In this document: piece after piece, positions 22,701 through 36,400 of the stretch
How the letters are laid out: each line of letters begins with the position of its first letter
How positions within the stretch are numbered: the stretch's first letter is position 1
Assembly (NCBI RefSeq): GCF_037975245.1
Contig: NC_092564.1
Location: 10,208,484 to 10,272,483, forward strand
Source: Apostichopus japonicus
Lineage: Eukaryota > Echinodermata > Holothuroidea > Aspidochirotida > Stichopodidae
DNA: 64,000 bases
Direction of reading: 5' to 3'
Position numbers and translations under genes: made by a program
The notes under the pieces: model-generated
Database searches by the model: none
What the model saw: the letters and a program-made list of their open reading frames with translations, nothing else
What the model was told of the DNA's origin: nothing

Positions 22701-25382
22701 CTGTAAAAGATCGGCAAAAGACGTCATCACCCGGGGTTCGAACCACGGATGCAAAAGAAAGTCTCGATCATCAGCTCGTACAGTGCGCCGAGCCATCGCG
22801 CCACTTTATGGACTGAGATATTGGGTGGATTAACTAATACTTACAGCTTCCCTTGTAGGCACTTGCTGTAAAAGATCGGCAAAAGACGTCATCACCCCGG
22901 GTTCGAACCACGGATGCAAAAGAGAGTCTCGATCATCAGCTCGTACAGTGCGCCGAGCCACTGTATGGACTGAGAGATTAGGTGGATTAACTAATACTTA
23001 CAGCTCCCCGTGTAGGCACTTGATGTAAAAGATCGCAAAAGACGTCATCACCCGGGGTTCGAACCACGGATGCAAAAGAGAGTCTCGATCATCAGCTCGT
23101 ACAGTGCGCCAAGCCATCGCGCCACTGTATGGACTGAGATATTAGGTGGATTAACTAATACTTACAGCTCCCCGTGTAGGCACTTGCTGTAAAAGATCGG
23201 CAAAAGATGTCATCACCCGGGGTTCGAACCACGGATGCAAAAGAGAGTCTCGATCATCAGCTCGTACAGTGCGCGGAGCCATCGCGCCACTGTTGGACTG
23301 AGATATTAGGTGGATTAACTAATACTTACAGCTCCCCGTGTAGGCACTTGCTGTAAAAGATCGGCAAAAGACGTCATCACCCGGGGTTCGAACCACGGAT
23401 GCAAAAGAGAGTCTCGATCATCAGCTCGTACAGTGCGCGGAGCCATCGCGCCACTGTTGGACTGAGATATTAGGTGGATTAACTAATACTTACAGCTCCC
23501 CGTGTAGGCACTTGCTGTAAAAGATCGGCAAAAGACGTCATCACCCGGGGTTCGAACCACGGATGCAAAAGAAAGTCTCGATCATCAGCTCGTACAGTGC
23601 GCCGAGCCATCGCGCCACTGTATGGACTGAGATATTAGGTGGATTAACTAATACTTACAGCTCCCCGTGTAAGCATTTGCTGTAAAAGATCGGCAAAAGA
23701 CGTCATCACCCGGGGTTCGAACCACGGATGCAAAAGAGAGTCTCGATCATCAGCTCGCACAGTGCGCGGAGCCATCGCTCCACTGTATGGACTGAGAGAT
23801 TAGGTGGATTAACTAATACTTACAGCTCCCCGTGTAGGCACTTGCTGTAAAAGATCGGCAAAAGACGTCATCACCCGGGGTTCGAACCAAGGATGCAAAA
23901 GAGAGTCTCGATCATCAGCTCGTACAGTGCGCGGAGCCATCGCGCCACTGTATGGACTGAGAGATTAGGTGGATTAACTAATACTTACAGCTCCCCGTGT
24001 AGGCACTTGCTGTAAAAGATCGGCAAAAGACGTCATCACCCGGGGTTCGAACCACGGATGCAAAAGAGAGTCTCGATTATCAGCTCGCACAGTGCGCGAA
24101 GCCATCGCGCCACTGTATGGACTGAGAGATTAGGTGGATTAACTAATACTTACAGCTCCCCGTGTAAGCACTTGCTGTAAAAGATCGGCAAAAGACGTCA
24201 TCACCCGGGGTTCGAACCAAGGATGCAAAAGAGAGTCTCGATCATCAGCTCGTACAGTGCGCCAAGCCATCGCGCCACTGTATGGACTGAGATATTTGGT
24301 GGATTAACTAATACTTACAGCTCCCCGTGTAGGCACTTGCTGTAAAAGATCGTCAAAAGACGTCATCACCCGGGGTTCGAACCACGGATGCAAAAGAGAG
24401 TCTCGATCATCAGCTCGTACGGTGCGCCAAGCCATCGCGCCACTGTATGGACTGAGAGATTAGGTGGATTAACTAATACTTACAGCTCCCCGTGTAGGCA
24501 CTTGCTGTAAAAGATCGGCAAAAGACGTCATCACCCGGGGTTCGAACCACGGATGCAAAAGAGAGTCTCGATCATCAGCTCGTACGGTTCGCCAAGCCAT
24601 CGCGCCACTGTATGGACTGAGATATTAGGTGGATTAACTAATACTTACAGCTCCCCGTGTAGGCACTTGCTGTAAAAGATCGGCAAAAGACGTCATCACC
24701 GGGGTTCGAACCACGGATGCAAAAGAGAGTCTCGATCATCAGCTCGCACGGTGCGCCAAGCCATCGCACCACTGTATGGACTGAGAGATTAGGTGGATTA
24801 ACTAATACTTACAGCTCCCCGTGTAAGCACTTGCTGTAAAAGATCGGCAAAAGACGTCATCACCCGGGGTTCGAACCAAGGATGCAAAAGAGAGTCTCGA
24901 TCATCAGCTCGTACAGTGCGCCAAGCCATCGCGCCACTGTATGGACTGAGATATTAGGTGGATTAACTAATACTTACAGCTCCCCGTGTAGGCACTTGCT
25001 GTAAAAGATCGGCAAAAGACGTCATCACCCGGGGTTCGAACCACGGATGCAAAAGAGAGTCTCGATCATCAGCTCGCACGGTGCGCCAAGCCATCGCGCC
25101 ACTGTATGGACTGAGAGATTAGGTGGATTAACTAATACTTACAGCTCCCCGTGTAAGCACTTGCTGTAAAAGATCGGCAAAAGACGTCATCACCCGGGGT
25201 TCGAACCAAGGATGCAAAAGAGAGTCTCGATCATCAGCTCGTACAGTGCGCCAAGCCATCGCGCCACTGTATGGACTGAGATATTAGGTGGATTAACTAA
25301 TACTTACAGCTCCCCGTGTAAGCACTTGCTGTAAAAGATCGGCAAAAGACGTCATCACCCGGGGTTCGAACCAAGGATGCAA
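19799..25382. repeat. Tandem higher-order repeat, two copies of a 17-monomer (2792-bp) block
   Basis: Copy 1 is 19799-22590 and copy 2 is 22591-25382. The offset 2792 equals 17 x 165 minus 13, and the 13 bp are exactly the internal deletions (one of 8 bp and five of 1 bp). Shared markers at this offset are CGGGCTACTG (19841 and 22633), the 8-bp deletion (20161 and 22953), GATCGTCAAAAG and CACCGGGG (21907 and 24699). A partial third copy follows, with the 8-bp deletion at 26406 and CACCGGGG at 28152, both 3453 bp beyond copy 2. Confidence 0.93.
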
Positions 25383-28300
25383 AAGAGAGTCTCGATCATC
25401 AGCTCGTACAGTGCGCGGAGCCATCGCGCCACTGTATGGACTGAGATATTAGGTGGATTAACTAATACTTACAGCTCCCCGTGTAGGCACTTGCTGTAAA
25501 AGATCGGCAAAAGACGTCATCACCCGGGGTTCGAACCACGGATGCAAAAGAGAGTCTCGATTATCAGCTCGCACAGTGCGCGAAGCCATCGCGCCACTGT
25601 ATGGACTGAGAGATTAGGTGGATTAACTAATACTTACAGCTCCCCGTGTAAGCACTTGCTGTAAAAGATCGGCAAAAGACGTCATCACCCGGGGTTCGAA
25701 CCACGGATGCAAAAGAGAGTCTCGATCATCAGCTCGTACAGTGCGCCAAGCCATCGCGCCACTATATGGACTGAGATATTTGGTGGATTAACTAATACTT
25801 ACAGCTCCCCGTGTAGGCACTTGCTGTAAAAGATCGGCAAAAGACGTCATCACCCGGGGTTCGAACCAAGGATGCAAAAGAGAGTCTCGATCATCAGCTC
25901 GTACAGTGCGCCAAGCCATCGCGCCACTGTATGGACTGAGATATTAGGTGGATTAACTAATACTTACAGCTCCCCGTGTAAGCACTTGCTGTAAAAGATC
26001 GGCAAAAGACGTCATCACCCGGGGTTCGAACCAAGGATGCAAAAGAGAGTCTCGATCATCAGCTCGTACAGTGCGCGGAGCCATCGCGCCACTGTATGGA
26101 CTGAGAGATTAGGTGGATTAACTAATACTTACAGCTCCCCGTGTAGGCACTTGCTGTAAAAGATCGGCAAAAGACGTCATCACCCGGGGTTCGAACCAAG
26201 GATGCAAAAGAGAGTCTCGATCATCAGCTCGTACAGTGCGCGGAGCCATCGCGCCACTGTATGGACTGAGAGATTAGGTGGATTAACTAATACTTACAGC
26301 TCCCCGTGTAGGCACTTGCTGTAAAAGATCGGCAAAAGACGTCATCACCCCGGGTTCGAACCACGGATGCAAAAGAGAGTCTCGATCATCAGCTCGTACA
26401 GTGCGCCGAGCCACTGTATGGACTGAGAGATTAGGTGGATTAACTAATACTTACAGCTCCCCGTGTAGGCACTTGCTGTAAAAGATCGCAAAAGACGTCA
26501 TCACCCGGGGTTCGAACCACGGATGCAAAAGAGAGTCTCGATCATCAGCTCGTACAGTGCGCCAAGCCATCGCGCCACTGTATGGACTGAGATATTAGGT
26601 GGATTAACTAATACTTACAGCTCCCCGTGTAGGCACTTGCTGTAAAAGATCGGCAAAAGATGTCATCACCCGGGGTTCGAACCACGGATGCAAAAGAGAG
26701 TCTCGATCATCAGCTCGTACAGTGCGCGGAGCCATCGCGCCACTGTTGGACTGAGATATTAGGTGGATTAACTAATACTTACAGCTCCCCGTGTAGGCAC
26801 TTGCTGTAAAAGATCGGCAAAAGACGTCATCACCCGGGGTTCGAACCACGGATGCAAAAGAGAGTCTCGATCATCAGCTCGTACAGTGCGCGGAGCCATC
26901 GCGCCACTGTTGGACTGAGATATTAGGTGGATTAACTAATACTTACAGCTCCCCGTGTAGGCACTTGCTGTAAAAGATCGGCAAAAGACGTCATCACCCG
27001 GGGTTCGAACCACGGATGCAAAAGAAAGTCTCGATCATCAGCTCGTACAGTGCGCAGAGCCATCGCGCCACTGTATGGACTGAGATATTAGGTGGATTAA
27101 CTAATACTTACAGCTCCCCGTGTAAGCACTTGCTGTAAAAGATCGGCAAAAGACGTCATCACCCGGGGTTCGAACCACGGATGCAAAAGAGAGTCTCGAT
27201 CATCAGCTCGCACAGTGCGCGGAGCCATCGCTCCACTGTATGGACTGAGAGATTAGGTGGATTAACTAATACTTACAGCTCCCCGTGTAGGCACTTGCTG
27301 TAAAAGATCGGCAAAAGACGTCATCACCCGGGGTTCGAACCAAGGATGCAAAAGAGAGTCTCGATCATCAGCTCGTACAGTGCGCGGAGCCATCGCGCCA
27401 CTGTATGGACTGAGAGATTAGGTGGATTAACTAATACTTACAGCTCCCCGTGTAGGCACTTGCTGTAAAAGATCGGCAAAAGACGTCATCACCCGGGGTT
27501 CGAACCACGGATGCAAAAGAGAGTCTCGATTATCAGCTCGCACAGTGCGCGAAGCCATCGCGCCACTGTATGGACTGAGAGATTAGGTGGATTAACTAAT
27601 ACTTACAGCTCCCCGTGTAAGCACTTGCTGTAAAAGATCGGCAAAAGACGTCATCACCCGGGGTTCGAACCAAGGATGCAAAAGAGAGTCTCGATCATCA
27701 GCTCGTACAGTGCGCCAAGCCATCGCGCCACTGTATGGACTGAGATATTTGGTGGATTAACTAATACTTACAGCTCCCCGTGTAGGCACTTGCTGTAAAA
27801 GATCGTCAAAAGACGTCATCACCCGGGGTTCGAACCACGGATGCAAAAGAGAGTCTCGATCATCAGCTCGTACGGTGCGCCAAGCCATCGCGCCACTGTA
27901 TGGACTGAGAGATTAGGTGGATTAACTAATACTTACAGCTCCCCGTGTAGGCACTTGCTGTAAAAGATCGGCAAAAGACGTCATCACCCGGGGTTCGAAC
28001 CACGGATGCAAAAGAGAGTCTCGATCATCAGCTCGTACGGTTCGCCAAGCCATCGCGCCACTGTATGGACTGAGAGATTAGGTGGATTAACTAATACTTA
28101 CAGCTCCCCGTGTAGGCACTTGCTGTAAAAGATCGGCAAAAGACGTCATCACCGGGGTTCGAACCACGGATGCAAAAGAGAGTCTCGATCATCAGCTCGC
28201 ACGGTGCGCCAAGCCATCGCACCACTGTATGGACTGAGAGATTAGGTGGATTAACTAATACTTACAGCTCCCCGTGTAAGCACTTGCTGTAAAAGATCGG

Positions 28301-29801
28301 CAAAAGACGTCATCACCCGGGGTTCGAACCAAGGATGCAAAAGAGAGTCTCGATCATCAGCTCGTACAGTGCGCCAAGCCATCGCGCCACTGTATGGACT
28401 GAGATATTAGGTGGATTAACTAATACTTACAGCTCCCCGTGTAGGCACTTGCTGTAAAAGATCGGCAAAAGACGTCATCACCCGGGGTTCGAACCACGGA
28501 TGCAAAAGAGAGTCTCGATCATCAGCTCGCACGGTGCGCCAAGCCATCGCGCCACTGTATGGACTGAGAGATTAGGTGGATTAACTAATACTTACAGCTC
28601 CCCGTGTAGGCACTTGCTGTAAAAGATCGGCAAAAGACGTCATCACCCGGGGTTCGAACCAAGGATGCAAAAGAGAGTCTCGATCATCAGCTCGTACAGT
28701 GCGCCAAGCCATCGCGCCACTGTATGGACTGAGATATTAGGTGGATTAACTAATACTTACAGCTCCCCGTGTAAGCACTTGCTGTAAAAGATCGGCAAAA
28801 GACGTCATCACCCGGGGTTCGAACCAAGGATGCAAAAGAGAGTCTCGATCATCAGCTCGTACAGTGCGCGGAGCCATCGCGCCACTGTATGGACTGAGAT
28901 ATTAGGTGGATTAACTAATACTTACAGCTCCCCGTGTAGGCACTTGCTGTAAAAGATCGGCAAAAGACGTCATCACCCGGGGTTCGAACCACGGATGCAA
29001 AAGAGAGTCTCGATTATCAGCTCGCACAGTGCGCGAAGCCATCGCGCCACTGTATGGACTGAGAGATTAGGTGGATTAACTAATACTTACAGCTCCCCGT
29101 GTAAGCACTTGCTGTAAAAGATCGGCAAAAGACGTCATCACCCGGGGTTCGAACCACGGATGCAAAAGAGAGTCTCGATCATCAGCTCGTACAGTGCGCC
29201 AAGCCATCGCGCCACTATATGGACTGAGATATTTGGTGGATTAACTAATACTTACAGCTCCCCGTGTAGGCACTTGCTGTAAAAGATCGGCAAAAGACGT
29301 CATCACCCGGGGTTCGAACCAAGGATGCAAAAGAGAGTCTCGATCATCAGCTCGTACAGTGCGCCAAGCCATCGCGCCACTGTATGGACTGAGATATTAG
29401 GTGGATTAACTAATACTTACAGCTCCCCGTGTAAGCACTTGCTGTAAAAGATCGGCAAAAGACGTCATCACCCGGGGTTCGAACCAAGGATGCAAAAGAG
29501 AGTCTCGATCATCAGCTCGTACAGTGCGCGGAGCCATCGCGCCACTGTATGGACTGAGAGATTAGGTGGATTAACTAATACTTACAGCTCCCCGTGTAGG
29601 CACTTGCTGTAAAAGATCGGCAAAAGACGTCATCACCCGGGGTTCGAACCAAGGATGCAAAAGAGAGTCTCGATCATCAGCTCGTACAGTGCGCGGAGCC
29701 ATCGCGCCACTGTATGGACTGAGAGATTAGGTGGATTAACTAATACTTACAGCTCCCCGTGTAGGCACTTGCTGTAATAGATCGGCAAAAGACGTCATCA
29801 C

Positions 29802-29819
29802 CCTTGGTTCGAACCAAGG
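29802..29819. other. Perfect 18-bp palindrome variant, CCTTGG type
   Basis: CCTTGG precedes TTCGAA and CCAAGG completes a perfect palindrome. Compared with the CCGGGG/CCACGG majority, both arms differ, and the changes are compensatory: GG to TT on the left, matching the CCAAGG variant on the right. This gives a canonical tRNA-like T arm (CTTGG/CCAAG stem). The same monomer also has TGTAATAG in place of TGTAAAAG. Confidence 0.75.
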
Positions 29820-30459
29820 ATGCAAAAGCGAGTCTCGATCATCAGCTCGCACAGTGCGCCAAGCCATCGCGCCACTGTATGGACTGAGAGATTAGGTGGA
29901 TTAACTAATACTTACAGCTCCCCGTGTAGGCACTTGCTGTAAAAGATCGGCAAAAGACGTCATCACCCGGGGTTCGAACCACGGATGCAAAAGAGAGTCT
30001 CGATCATCAGCTCGTACGGTGCGCCAAGCCATCGCGCCACTGTATGGACTGAGAGATTTGGTGGATTAACTAATACTTACAGCTCCCCGTGTAGGCACTT
30101 GCTGTAAAAGATCGGCAAAAGACGTCATCACCCGGGGTTCGAACCACGGATGCAAAAGAGAGTCTCGATCATCAGCTCGCACTGTGCGCGGAGCCATCGC
30201 GCCACTGTATGGACTGAGATATTAGGTGGATTAACTAATACTTACAGCTCCCCGTGTAGGCACTTGCTGTAAAAGATCGGCAAAAGACGTCATCACCCGG
30301 GGTTCGAACCAAGGATGCAAAAGAGAGTCTCGATCATCAGCTCGTACAGTGCGCGGAGCCATCGCGCCACTGTATGGACTGAGAGATTAGGTGGATTAAC
30401 TAATACTTACAGCTCCCCGTGTAGGCACTTGCTGTAAAAGATCGGCAAAAGACGTCATC

Positions 30460-33400
30460 ACCCGGGGTTCGAACCAAGGATGCAAAAGAGAGTCTCGATC
30501 ATCAGCTCGTACAGTGCGCGGAGCCATCGCGCCACTGTATGGACTGAGAGATTAGGTGGATTAACTAATACTTACAGCTCCCCGTGTAGGCACTTGCTGT
30601 AAAAGATCGGCAAAAGACGTCATCACCCGGGGTTCGAACCAAGGATGCAAAAGCGAGTCTCGATCATCAGCTCGCACAGTGCGCGGAGCAATCGCGCCAC
30701 TGTATGGACTGAGAGATTAGGTTGATTAACTAATACTTACAGCTCCCGGTGTAGGCACTTGCTGTAAAAGATCGGCAAAAGACGTCATCACCCGGGGTTC
30801 GAACCACGGATGCAAAAGAGAGTCTCGATCATCAGCTCGTACGGTGCGCCGAGCCATCGCGCCACTGTATGGACTGAGAGATTTGGTGGATTAACTAATA
30901 CTTACAGCTCCCCGTGTAGGCACTTGCTGTAAAAGATCGGCAAAAGACGTCATCACCCGGGGTTCGAACCACGGATGCAAAAGAGAGTCTCGATCATCAG
31001 CTCGCACAGTGCGCGGAGCCATCGCGCCACTGTATGGACTGAGAGATTAGGTGGATTAACTAATATTTACAGCTCCCCGTGTAGGCACTTGCTGTAAAAG
31101 ATCGGCAAAAGACGTCATCACCCGGGCTTCGAACCACGGATGCAAAAGAGAGTCTCGATCATCAGCTCGCACAGTGCGCCAAGCCATCGCGCCACTGTAT
31201 GGACTGAGATATTAGGTGGATTAACTAATACTTACAGCTCCCCGTGTAGGCACTTGCTGTAAAAGATCGGCAAAAGACGTCATCACCCGGGGTTCGAACC
31301 ACGGATGCAAAAGAGAGTCTCGATCATCAGCTCGCACAGTGCGCGGAGCCATCGCGCCACTGTATGGACTGAGATATTAGGTGGATTAACTAATACTTAC
31401 AGCTCCCCGTGTAGGCACTTGCTGTAAAAGATCGGCAAAAGACGTCATCACCCGGGGTTTCAACCACGGATGCAAAAGAGAGTCTCGATCATCAGCTCGT
31501 ACAGTGCGCCGAGCCATCGCGCCACTATATGGACTGAGATATTAGGTGGATTAACTAATACTTACAGCTCCCCGTGTAGGCACTTGCTGTAAAAGATCGG
31601 CAAAAGACGTCATCACCCGGGGTTCGAACCACGGATGCAAAAGAGAGTCTCGATCATCAGCTCGCACAGTGCGCCGAGCCATCGCGCAACTGTATGGACT
31701 GAGAGATTAGGTGGATTAACTAATACTTACAGCTCCCCGTGTAGGCACTTGCTGTAAAAGATCGGCAAAAGACGTCATCACCCGGGGTTCGAACCACGGA
31801 TGCAAAAGAGAGTCTCGATCATCAGCTCGCACAGTGCGCGGAGCCATCGCGCCACTGTATGGATTGAGATATTAGGTGGATTAACTAATACTTACAGCTC
31901 CCCGTGTAGGCACTTGCTGTAAAAGATCGGCAAAAGACGTCATCACCCGGGGTTCGAACCACGGATGCAAAAGAGAGTCTCGATCATCAGCTCGCACAGT
32001 GCGCGGAGCCATCGCGCCACTGTATGGACTGAGATATTAGGTGGATTAACTAATACTTACAGCTCCCCGTGTAGGCACTTGCTGTAAAAGATCGGCAAAA
32101 GACGTCATCACCCGGGGTTCGAACCACGGATGCAAAAGAGAGTCTCGATCATCAGCTCGCACAGTGCGCCAAGCCATCGCGCCACTGTATGGACTGAGAG
32201 ATTAGGTGGATTAACTAATACTTACAGCTCCCCGTGTAAGCACTTGCTGTAAAAGATCGGCAAAAGACGTCATCACCCGGGGTTCGAACCAAGGATGCAA
32301 AAGAGAGTCTCGATCATCAGCTCGTACAGTGCGCCAAGCCATCGCGCCACTGTATGGACTGAGATATTAGGTGGATTAACTAATACTTACAGCTCCCCGT
32401 GTAGGCACTTGCTGTAAAAGATCGGCAAAAGACGTCATCACCCGGGGTTCGAACCAAGGATGCAAAAGAGAGTCTCGATCATCAGCTCGTACAGTGCGCG
32501 GAGCCATCGCGCCACTGTATGGACTGAGAGATTAGGTGGATTAACTAATACTTACAGCTCCCCGTGTAGGCACTTGCTGTAAAAGATCGGCAAAAGACGT
32601 CATCACCCGGGGTTCGAACCACGGATGCAAAAGATAGTCTCGATTATCAGCTCGCACAGTGCGCGAAGCCATCGCGCCACTGTATGGACTGAGAGATTAG
32701 GTGGATTAACTAATACTTACAGCTCCCCGTGTAAGCACTTGCTGTAAAAGATCGGCAAAAGACGTCATCACCCGGGGTTCGAACCAAGGATGCAAAAGAG
32801 AGTCTCGATCATCAGCTCGTACAGTGCGCCAAGCCATCGCGCCACTGTATGGACTGAGATATTTGGTGGATTAACTAATACTTACAGCTCCCCGTGTAGG
32901 CACTTGCTGTAAAAGATCGGCAAAAGACGTCATCACCCGGGGTTCGAACCACGGATGCAAAAGAGAGTCTCGATCATCAGCTCGTACGGTGCGCCAAGCC
33001 ATCGCGCCACTGTATGGACTGAGAGATTAGGTGGATTAACTAATACTTACAGCTCCCCGTGTAAGCACTTGCTGTAAAAGATCGTCAAAAGACGTCATCA
33101 CCCGGGGTTCGAACCACGGATGCAAAAGAGAGTCTCGATCATCAGCTCGTACGGTGCGCCAAGCCATCGCGCCACTGTATGGACTGAGATATTAGGTGGA
33201 TTAACTAATACTTACAGCTCCCCGTGTAAGCACTTGCTGTAAAAGATCGGCAAAAGACGTCATCACCCGGGGTTCGAACCACGGATGCAAAAGAGAGTCT
33301 CGATCATCAGCTCGTACGGTTCGCCAAGCCATCGCGCCACTGTATGGACTGAGATATTAGGTGGATTAACTAATACTTACAGCTCCCCGTGTAGGCACTT

Positions 33401-36400
33401 GCTGTAAAAGATCGGCAAAAGACGTCATCACCCGGGGTTCGAACAACGGATGCAAAAGAGAGTCTCGATCATCAGCTCGTACAGTGAGCCAAGCCATCGC
33501 GCCACTGTATGGACTGAGATATTAGGTGGATTAACTAATACTTACAGCTCCCCGTGTAGGCACTTGCTGTAAAAGATCGGCAAAAGACGTCATCACCCGG
33601 GGTTCGAACCACGGATGCAAAAGAGAGTCTCGATCATCAGCTCGCACAGTGCGCGGAGCCATCGCGCCACTGTATGGACTGAGAGATTAGGTGGATTAAC
33701 TAATACTTACAGCTCCCCGTGTAGGCACTTGCTGTAAAAGATCGGCAAAAGACGTCATCACCCGGGGTTCGAACCACGGATGCAAAAGAGAGTCTCGATC
33801 ATCAGCTCGTACAGTGCGCCAAGCCATCGCGCCACTATATGGACTGAGATATTTGGTGGATTAACTAATACTTACAGCTCCCCGTGTAGGCACTTGCTGT
33901 AAAAGATCGGCAAAAGACGTCATCACCCGGGGTTCGAACCAAGGATGCAAAAGAGAGTCTCGATCATCAGCTCGTACAGTGCGCCAAGCCATCGCGCCAC
34001 TGTATGGACTGAGATATTAGGTGGATTAACTAATACTTACAGCTCCCCGTGTAAGCACTTGCTGTAAAAGATCGGCAAAAGACGTCATCACCCGGGGTTC
34101 GAACCAAGGATGCAAAAGAGAGTCTCGATCATCAGCTCGTACAGTGCGCGGAGCCATCGCGCCACTGTATGGACTGAGAGATTAGGTGGATTAACTAATA
34201 CTTACAGCTCCCCGTGTAGGCACTTGCTGTAAAAGATCGGCAAAAGACGTCATCACCCGGGGTTCGAACCAAGGATGCAAAAGAGAGTCTCGATCATCAG
34301 CTCGTACAGTGCGCGGAGCCATCGCGCCACTGTATGGACTGAGAGATTAGGTGGATTAACTAATACTTACAGCTCCCCGTGTAGGCACTTGCTGTAAAAG
34401 ATCGGCAAAAGACGTCATCACCCCGGGTTCGAACCACGGATGCAAAAGAGAGTCTCGATCATCAGCTCGTACAGTGCGCCGAGCCACTGTATGGACTGAG
34501 AGATTAGGTGGATTAACTAATACTTACAGCTCCCCGTGTAGGCACTTGCTGTAAAAGATCGCAAAAGACGTCATCACCCGGGGTTCGAACCACGGATGCA
34601 AAAGAGAGTCTCGATCATCAGCTCGTACAGTGCGCCAAGCCATCGCGCCACTGTATGGACTGAGATATTAGGTGGATTAACTAATACTTACAGCTCCCCG
34701 TGTAGGCACTTGCTGTAAAAGATCGGCAAAAGACGTCATCACCCGGGGTTCGAACCACGGATGCAAAAGAGAGTCTCGATCATCAGCTCGTACGGTGCGC
34801 CAAGCCATCGCGCCACTGTATGGACTGAGAGATTAGGTGGATTAACTAATACTTACAGCTCCCCGTGTAGGCACTTGCTGTAAAAGATCGGCAAAAGACG
34901 TCATCACCCGGGGTTCGAACCACGGATGCAAAAGAGAGTCTCGATCATCAGCTCGTACGGTTCGCCAAGCCATCGCGCCACTGTATGGACTGAGATATTA
35001 GGTGGATTAACTAATACTTACAGCTCCCCGTGTAGGCACTTGCTGTAAAAGATCGGCAAAAGACGTCATCACCGGGGTTCGAACCACGGATGCAAAAGAG
35101 AGTCTCGATCATCAGCTCGCACGGTGCGCCAAGCCATCGCACCACTGTATGGACTGAGAGATTAGGTGGATTAACTAATACTTACAGCTCCCCGTGTAAG
35201 CACTTGCTGTAAAAGATCGGCAAAAGACGTCATCACCCGGGGTTCGAACCAAGGATGCAAAAGAGAGTCTCGATCATCAGCTCGTACAGTGCGCCAAGCC
35301 ATCGCGCCACTGTATGGACTGAGATATTAGGTGGATTAACTAATACTTACAGCTCCCCGTGTAGGCACTTGCTGTAAAAGATCGGCAAAAGACGTCATCA
35401 CCCGGGGTTCGAACCACGGATGCAAAAGAGAGTCTCGATCATCAGCTCGCACGGTGCGCCAAGCCATCGCGCCACTGTATGGACTGAGAGATTAGGTGGA
35501 TTAACTAATACTTACAGCTCCCCGTGTAGGCACTTGCTGTAAAAGATCGGCAAAAGACGTCATCACCCGGGGTTCGAACCAAGGATGCAAAAGAGAGTCT
35601 CGATCATCAGCTCGTACAGTGCGCCAAGCCATCGCGCCACTGTATGGACTGAGATATTAGGTGGATTAACTAATACTTACAGCTCCCCGTGTAAGCACTT
35701 GCTGTAAAAGATCGGCAAAAGACGTCATCACCCGGGGTTCGAACCAAGGATGCAAAAGAGAGTCTCGATCATCAGCTCGTACAGTGCGCGGAGCCATCGC
35801 GCCACTGTATGGACTGAGATATTAGGTGGATTAACTAATACTTACAGCTCCCCGTGTAGGCACTTGCTGTAAAAGATCGGCAAAAGACGTCATCACCCGG
35901 GGTTCGAACCACGGATGCAAAAGAGAGTCTCGATTATCAGCTCGCACAGTGCGCGAAGCCATCGCGCCACTGTATGGACTGAGAGATTAGGTGGATTAAC
36001 TAATACTTACAGCTCCCCGTGTAAGCACTTGCTGTAAAAGATCGGCAAAAGACGTCATCACCCGGGGTTCGAACCACGGATGCAAAAGAGAGTCTCGATC
36101 ATCAGCTCGTACAGTGCGCCAAGCCATCGCGCCACTATATGGACTGAGATATTTGGTGGATTAACTAATACTTACAGCTCCCCGTGTAGGCACTTGCTGT
36201 AAAAGATCGGCAAAAGACGTCATCACCCGGGGTTCGAACCAAGGATGCAAAAGAGAGTCTCGATCATCAGCTCGTACAGTGCGCCAAGCCATCGCGCCAC
36301 TGTATGGACTGAGATATTAGGTGGATTAACTAATACTTACAGCTCCCCGTGTAAGCACTTGCTGTAAAAGATCGGCAAAAGACGTCATCACCCGGGGTTC

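Larger units (their letters stand above)
16551..35073. repeat. Indel-bearing zone of the satellite array
   Basis: This is the only part of the array with length variants. I count 22 deletions: TGTATGG shortened to TGTTGG (1 bp, nine copies, first at about 16551), loss of 8 bp giving CCGAGCCACTG (at 20161, 22953, 26406 and 34479), GATCGGC shortened to GATCGC about 70 bp after each 8-bp deletion (four copies), and CACCCGGGG shortened to CACCGGGG (at about 21907, 24699, 28152 and 35072), plus further copies of the TGTTGG type. Their sum, 50 bp, equals the phase shift measured across the whole left arm. The pattern indicates few original events copied by duplication. The flanks, 1-16550 and 35074-44094, keep strict 165-bp spacing. 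Confidence 0.9.
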
